Below, piece by piece: positions 62,153 through 64,000 of a DNA stretch of 64,000 nt. The position numbers were made by a program, and so were the translations under genes. Source of the DNA: CAVVYA01 sp963752345. GTDB taxonomy: Bacteria > Pseudomonadota > Alphaproteobacteria > SMXQ01. Each line of letters opens with the position of its first letter. The first letter of the stretch is position 1. Location: positions 62,001 through 126,000 of the forward strand of contig CAVVYA010000006.1 in NCBI GenBank assembly GCA_963752345.1, read 5' to 3'. A model generated the notes under the pieces. The model saw nothing but the letters and a program-made list of their open reading frames with translations. It ran no database searches and was not told the DNA's origin.

Positions 62153-63610
62153 ATGACCGTCGAATATCACGACCTGCGCGGCTACGTGGATCTGGTGAAG
62201 GCCGGCGGCCAGTATCTCGAGATCGAGAACGCCGATTGGAATCTCGAGATCGGCGCGCTCACCGAGGCGACCGCCGAGCATATCGCCGATCCGCCGCTCC
62301 TGATGTTCGACAAGATCAAGGGCCACGCCAAGGGCTTCCGGGTGATCAGCCTCGGCGTCGCCAGCAAGAGGAATGCGGCGATCTCGATGGGATTGGACCC
62401 GGAGAAGAGCAAGCTCGAGCTGGTGCGCGAGCTCGTCCGTACCATCAAAGGCATCAAGCCGCTGCCGCCGCGCTTCGTCAATACCGGCGCCGTCATGGAG
62501 AACACCATGGAGGGCGACGCCATCGACATCCTGAAATTCCCCTCGCTGATCTCCCATTCGAAGGACGGCGGCCGCTACATCGGCACCGGCGATGCCCTCA
62601 TCAACGCCGATCCGGAATCGGGCTACGTCAATGTCGGCACCTACCGCATGCAGGTGCACGACGAAAACACGCTCGGCCTGTGGATGAGCCCGGGCCAGCA
62701 GGGCCGCGAGATCTGCCAGCGTTACTGGAACCAGGGCAAGGCCTGCCCCGTGGTCGCCGTGTTCGGCGGCGATCCGCTGGTGTTCCACAGCGCGTGCGTC
62801 AAGTTTCCCTGGGGCAAGTCGGAGCTCGACTATGCCGGCGGCTGGCGCGGCCGGCCGCTCGACGTGATCAAGGGGCCGATCACCGGTCTGCCGATTCCGG
62901 CCTGGTCCGAGGTGGCGATCGAGGGCGAAGTGCCGCCGCCCGACGTCGAATCGCGCGCGGAAGGGCCGTTCGGCGAATGGCCCGGCTACTATTCCGGCGG
63001 CACCACCGGCACCGGCCAGAAGCAGCCGGTCATCAAGATCAAGGCGGTCTATTTCCGCAACGATCCGATCCTGATGAACCAGGCGCCCATGTGGCTCGGC
63101 GCGCCGACCCACGGCATCTCGCAGCGCGCCGGCCTGGTGTGGGACCAGATCGAAGCGGCGGGCGTGCCCAACGTGACCGGCGTCTATTTCCACACCGGCT
63201 ATCTGCTGGTCGTCGCCATCAAGCAGGCCTATGCGGGACACGCCAAGCAGGCGGCCATGGCGGCGATGAGCTGCGCCGCCGGCGCGCGCAACGGCCGCTA
63301 TGTGGTGGTGGTCGACGAGGATATCGATCCGACCAACCTCAAGGAGGTCGTGTGGGCGATGCAGACCCGGGTCGATCCGACGGTGGATATCGAGACGGTC
63401 GCCAAATGCTGGAGCACGCCGCTCGATCCGCGCATGCCGCCGGAGAACCGCGCCGCCAAGGACCATACCAACAGCCGCGCCGTGTTCTACGCCGTGCGCC
63501 CGTGGGCCTGGCGCGACCAGTTCCCCATCGTCAACCGCACCGAGCGCGAGCTGCTGATGGACGTGATGAACAAATACCGCGACCGGCTGCCGTTTCCGGA
63601 AGGCATCTAG
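62153..63610 (+). CDS. UbiD-family (prenylated-FMN) decarboxylase
   Basis: A 485-residue protein of normal UbiD length; GGGAGAG precedes the ATG. Signatures: GGRYIGTGDALINADPESG (prFMN/substrate area), RAEGPFGEWPGYYSGG with the paired glutamates of the catalytic E-R-E set, and VVVVDEDIDPTNLKEVVWAM near the end. It would remove or add CO2 on an aromatic or acrylic acid using prenylated FMN. The prenyltransferase (UbiX/PAD1) that makes prFMN is not in the window. It is the third gene of the Rieske 3 operon. Confidence 0.92.
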   Translation: MTVEYHDLRGYVDLVKAGGQYLEIENADWNLEIGALTEATAEHIADPPLLMFDKIKGHAKGFRVISLGVASKRNAAISMGLDPEKSKLELVRELVRTIKGIKPLPPRFVNTGAVMENTMEGDAIDILKFPSLISHSKDGGRYIGTGDALINADPESGYVNVGTYRMQVHDENTLGLWMSPGQQGREICQRYWNQGKACPVVAVFGGDPLVFHSACVKFPWGKSELDYAGGWRGRPLDVIKGPITGLPIPAWSEVAIEGEVPPPDVESRAEGPFGEWPGYYSGGTTGTGQKQPVIKIKAVYFRNDPILMNQAPMWLGAPTHGISQRAGLVWDQIEAAGVPNVTGVYFHTGYLLVVAIKQAYAGHAKQAAMAAMSCAAGARNGRYVVVVDEDIDPTNLKEVVWAMQTRVDPTVDIETVAKCWSTPLDPRMPPENRAAKDHTNSRAVFYAVRPWAWRDQFPIVNRTERELLMDVMNKYRDRLPFPEGI

Positions 63611-63750
63611 TCTAGCCTTACACGGAACTGTGTCGCTCAGGGCGTCGGGGCTTCCCGGGTCGCGTTCACCGGCTGTCCGCCGGCGTCCAGGCTGGCGCGC
63701 GCAAGCGCCATCCGCTACTATGAGCACAACGCGAAGACAGGGAGAGACCG

Positions 63751-64000
63751 ATGCTCAAGCCGCGCAAGCTGGTCCATTTCACCATTCCGGTGAAGGACCT
63801 CGACCGCTCCGAAAAGTTCTATACGGAAATCCTCGGCTTCCAGAAGGTGCGGCGCAACGACGCATATGGTGTTCCTGCGCACCGGCGAGGATCATTTCGT
63901 GCTGACCCATTCGGCAAAGCCGGTCGATCCCAATCCCGGCGACGAGCACGAAATCCACCACGCCTTCCTGGTCGATCCGGCCGATTACGACGCGGCGCTG
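63751..64000 (+). CDS. VOC-family protein, 3'-truncated by the window and frameshifted
   Basis: At least 83 residues. ACAGGGAGAG precedes ATG 63751. Starts KLVHFTIPVKDLDRSEKFYT, with the first metal histidine, and continues EILGFQKVRR. A +1 shift near 63860 restores HMVFLRTGEDHFVLTHSAKP and EIHHAFLVDPADYDAAL to the window end. The second histidine is in EIHHAFLV. It resembles the VOC half of the fusion at 24944 (SHLVVEVSDLDRSEKFY). It follows UbiD by 140 bases and may be the last step of that operon. Confidence 0.7.
   Translation, partial: MLKPRKLVHFTIPVKDLDRSEKFYTEILGFQKVRRNDAYGVPAHRRGSFRADPFGKAGRSQSRRRARNPPRLPGRSGRLRRGA

Overview
The window is GC-rich, densely packed, non-phage bacterial DNA, most likely from an alphaproteobacterium. 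The clues are a FYDLN-type zinc-ribbon/acidic protein, a HemP/PiuC/TonB iron locus, a very large complement of periplasmic solute-binding proteins, and interspersed GC-rich palindromes of the kind common in that class. No tRNA, rRNA, CRISPR array, integrase or transposase was seen. Species cannot be fixed from the sequence alone.

Layout. 1-7.7 kb is an iron-acquisition block: di-heme oxidoreductase, imelysin, DUF1513 protein, PepSY membrane protein, PiuC hydroxylase, catecholate-type TonB receptor and HemP, with a Fur-like box. 7.8-10.2 kb is an arsenic operon (arsR-arsI-arsC-acr3) behind an ArsR-type palindrome. 10.2-15.6 kb holds small hypothetical proteins, a FYDLN-like protein, a cupin, a DUF5666 protein and a flavodoxin-fold reductase. 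16-19.6 kb has an amidohydrolase, a REC/REC-EAL signalling pair and the remnant of a PQQ-type sugar dehydrogenase.

From 19.6 kb to the end lies a long catabolic and transport region, mostly on the + strand. It holds amidohydrolases, a GMC oxidoreductase, VOC proteins, a VOC-Rieske fusion, two M24-fold proteins lacking metallopeptidase ligands, a class II aldolase, two Gfo/Idh/MocA dehydrogenases resembling phthalate dihydrodiol dehydrogenase, three Rieske oxygenases resembling phthalate 4,5-dioxygenase, two bicupins, a LigB-type extradiol dioxygenase, a LigJ-type hydratase and a UbiD decarboxylase. Mixed in are five ABC (iron/sulfate-type) binding proteins, five tripartite-tricarboxylate (TTT) binding proteins, two fused ABC permeases, one ABC ATPase and one TctA/TctB pair. 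The coherent reading is uptake and ring-hydroxylation, rearomatisation, decarboxylation and meta-cleavage of one or more aromatic carboxylates. The substrate is unknown and no oxygenase reductase is encoded here. A shared palindrome (TCTAAAAyGCGTwTTAGA) precedes both the permease/binding-protein pair and the last Rieske operon, and an IclR regulator is encoded nearby.

Quality caveat. About ten genes are broken by frameshifts. Nearly all are a net +1, and the first 2 kb carries more than ten, so many look like insertion-type sequencing errors rather than real pseudogenes. One bicupin also carries an in-frame TAG.
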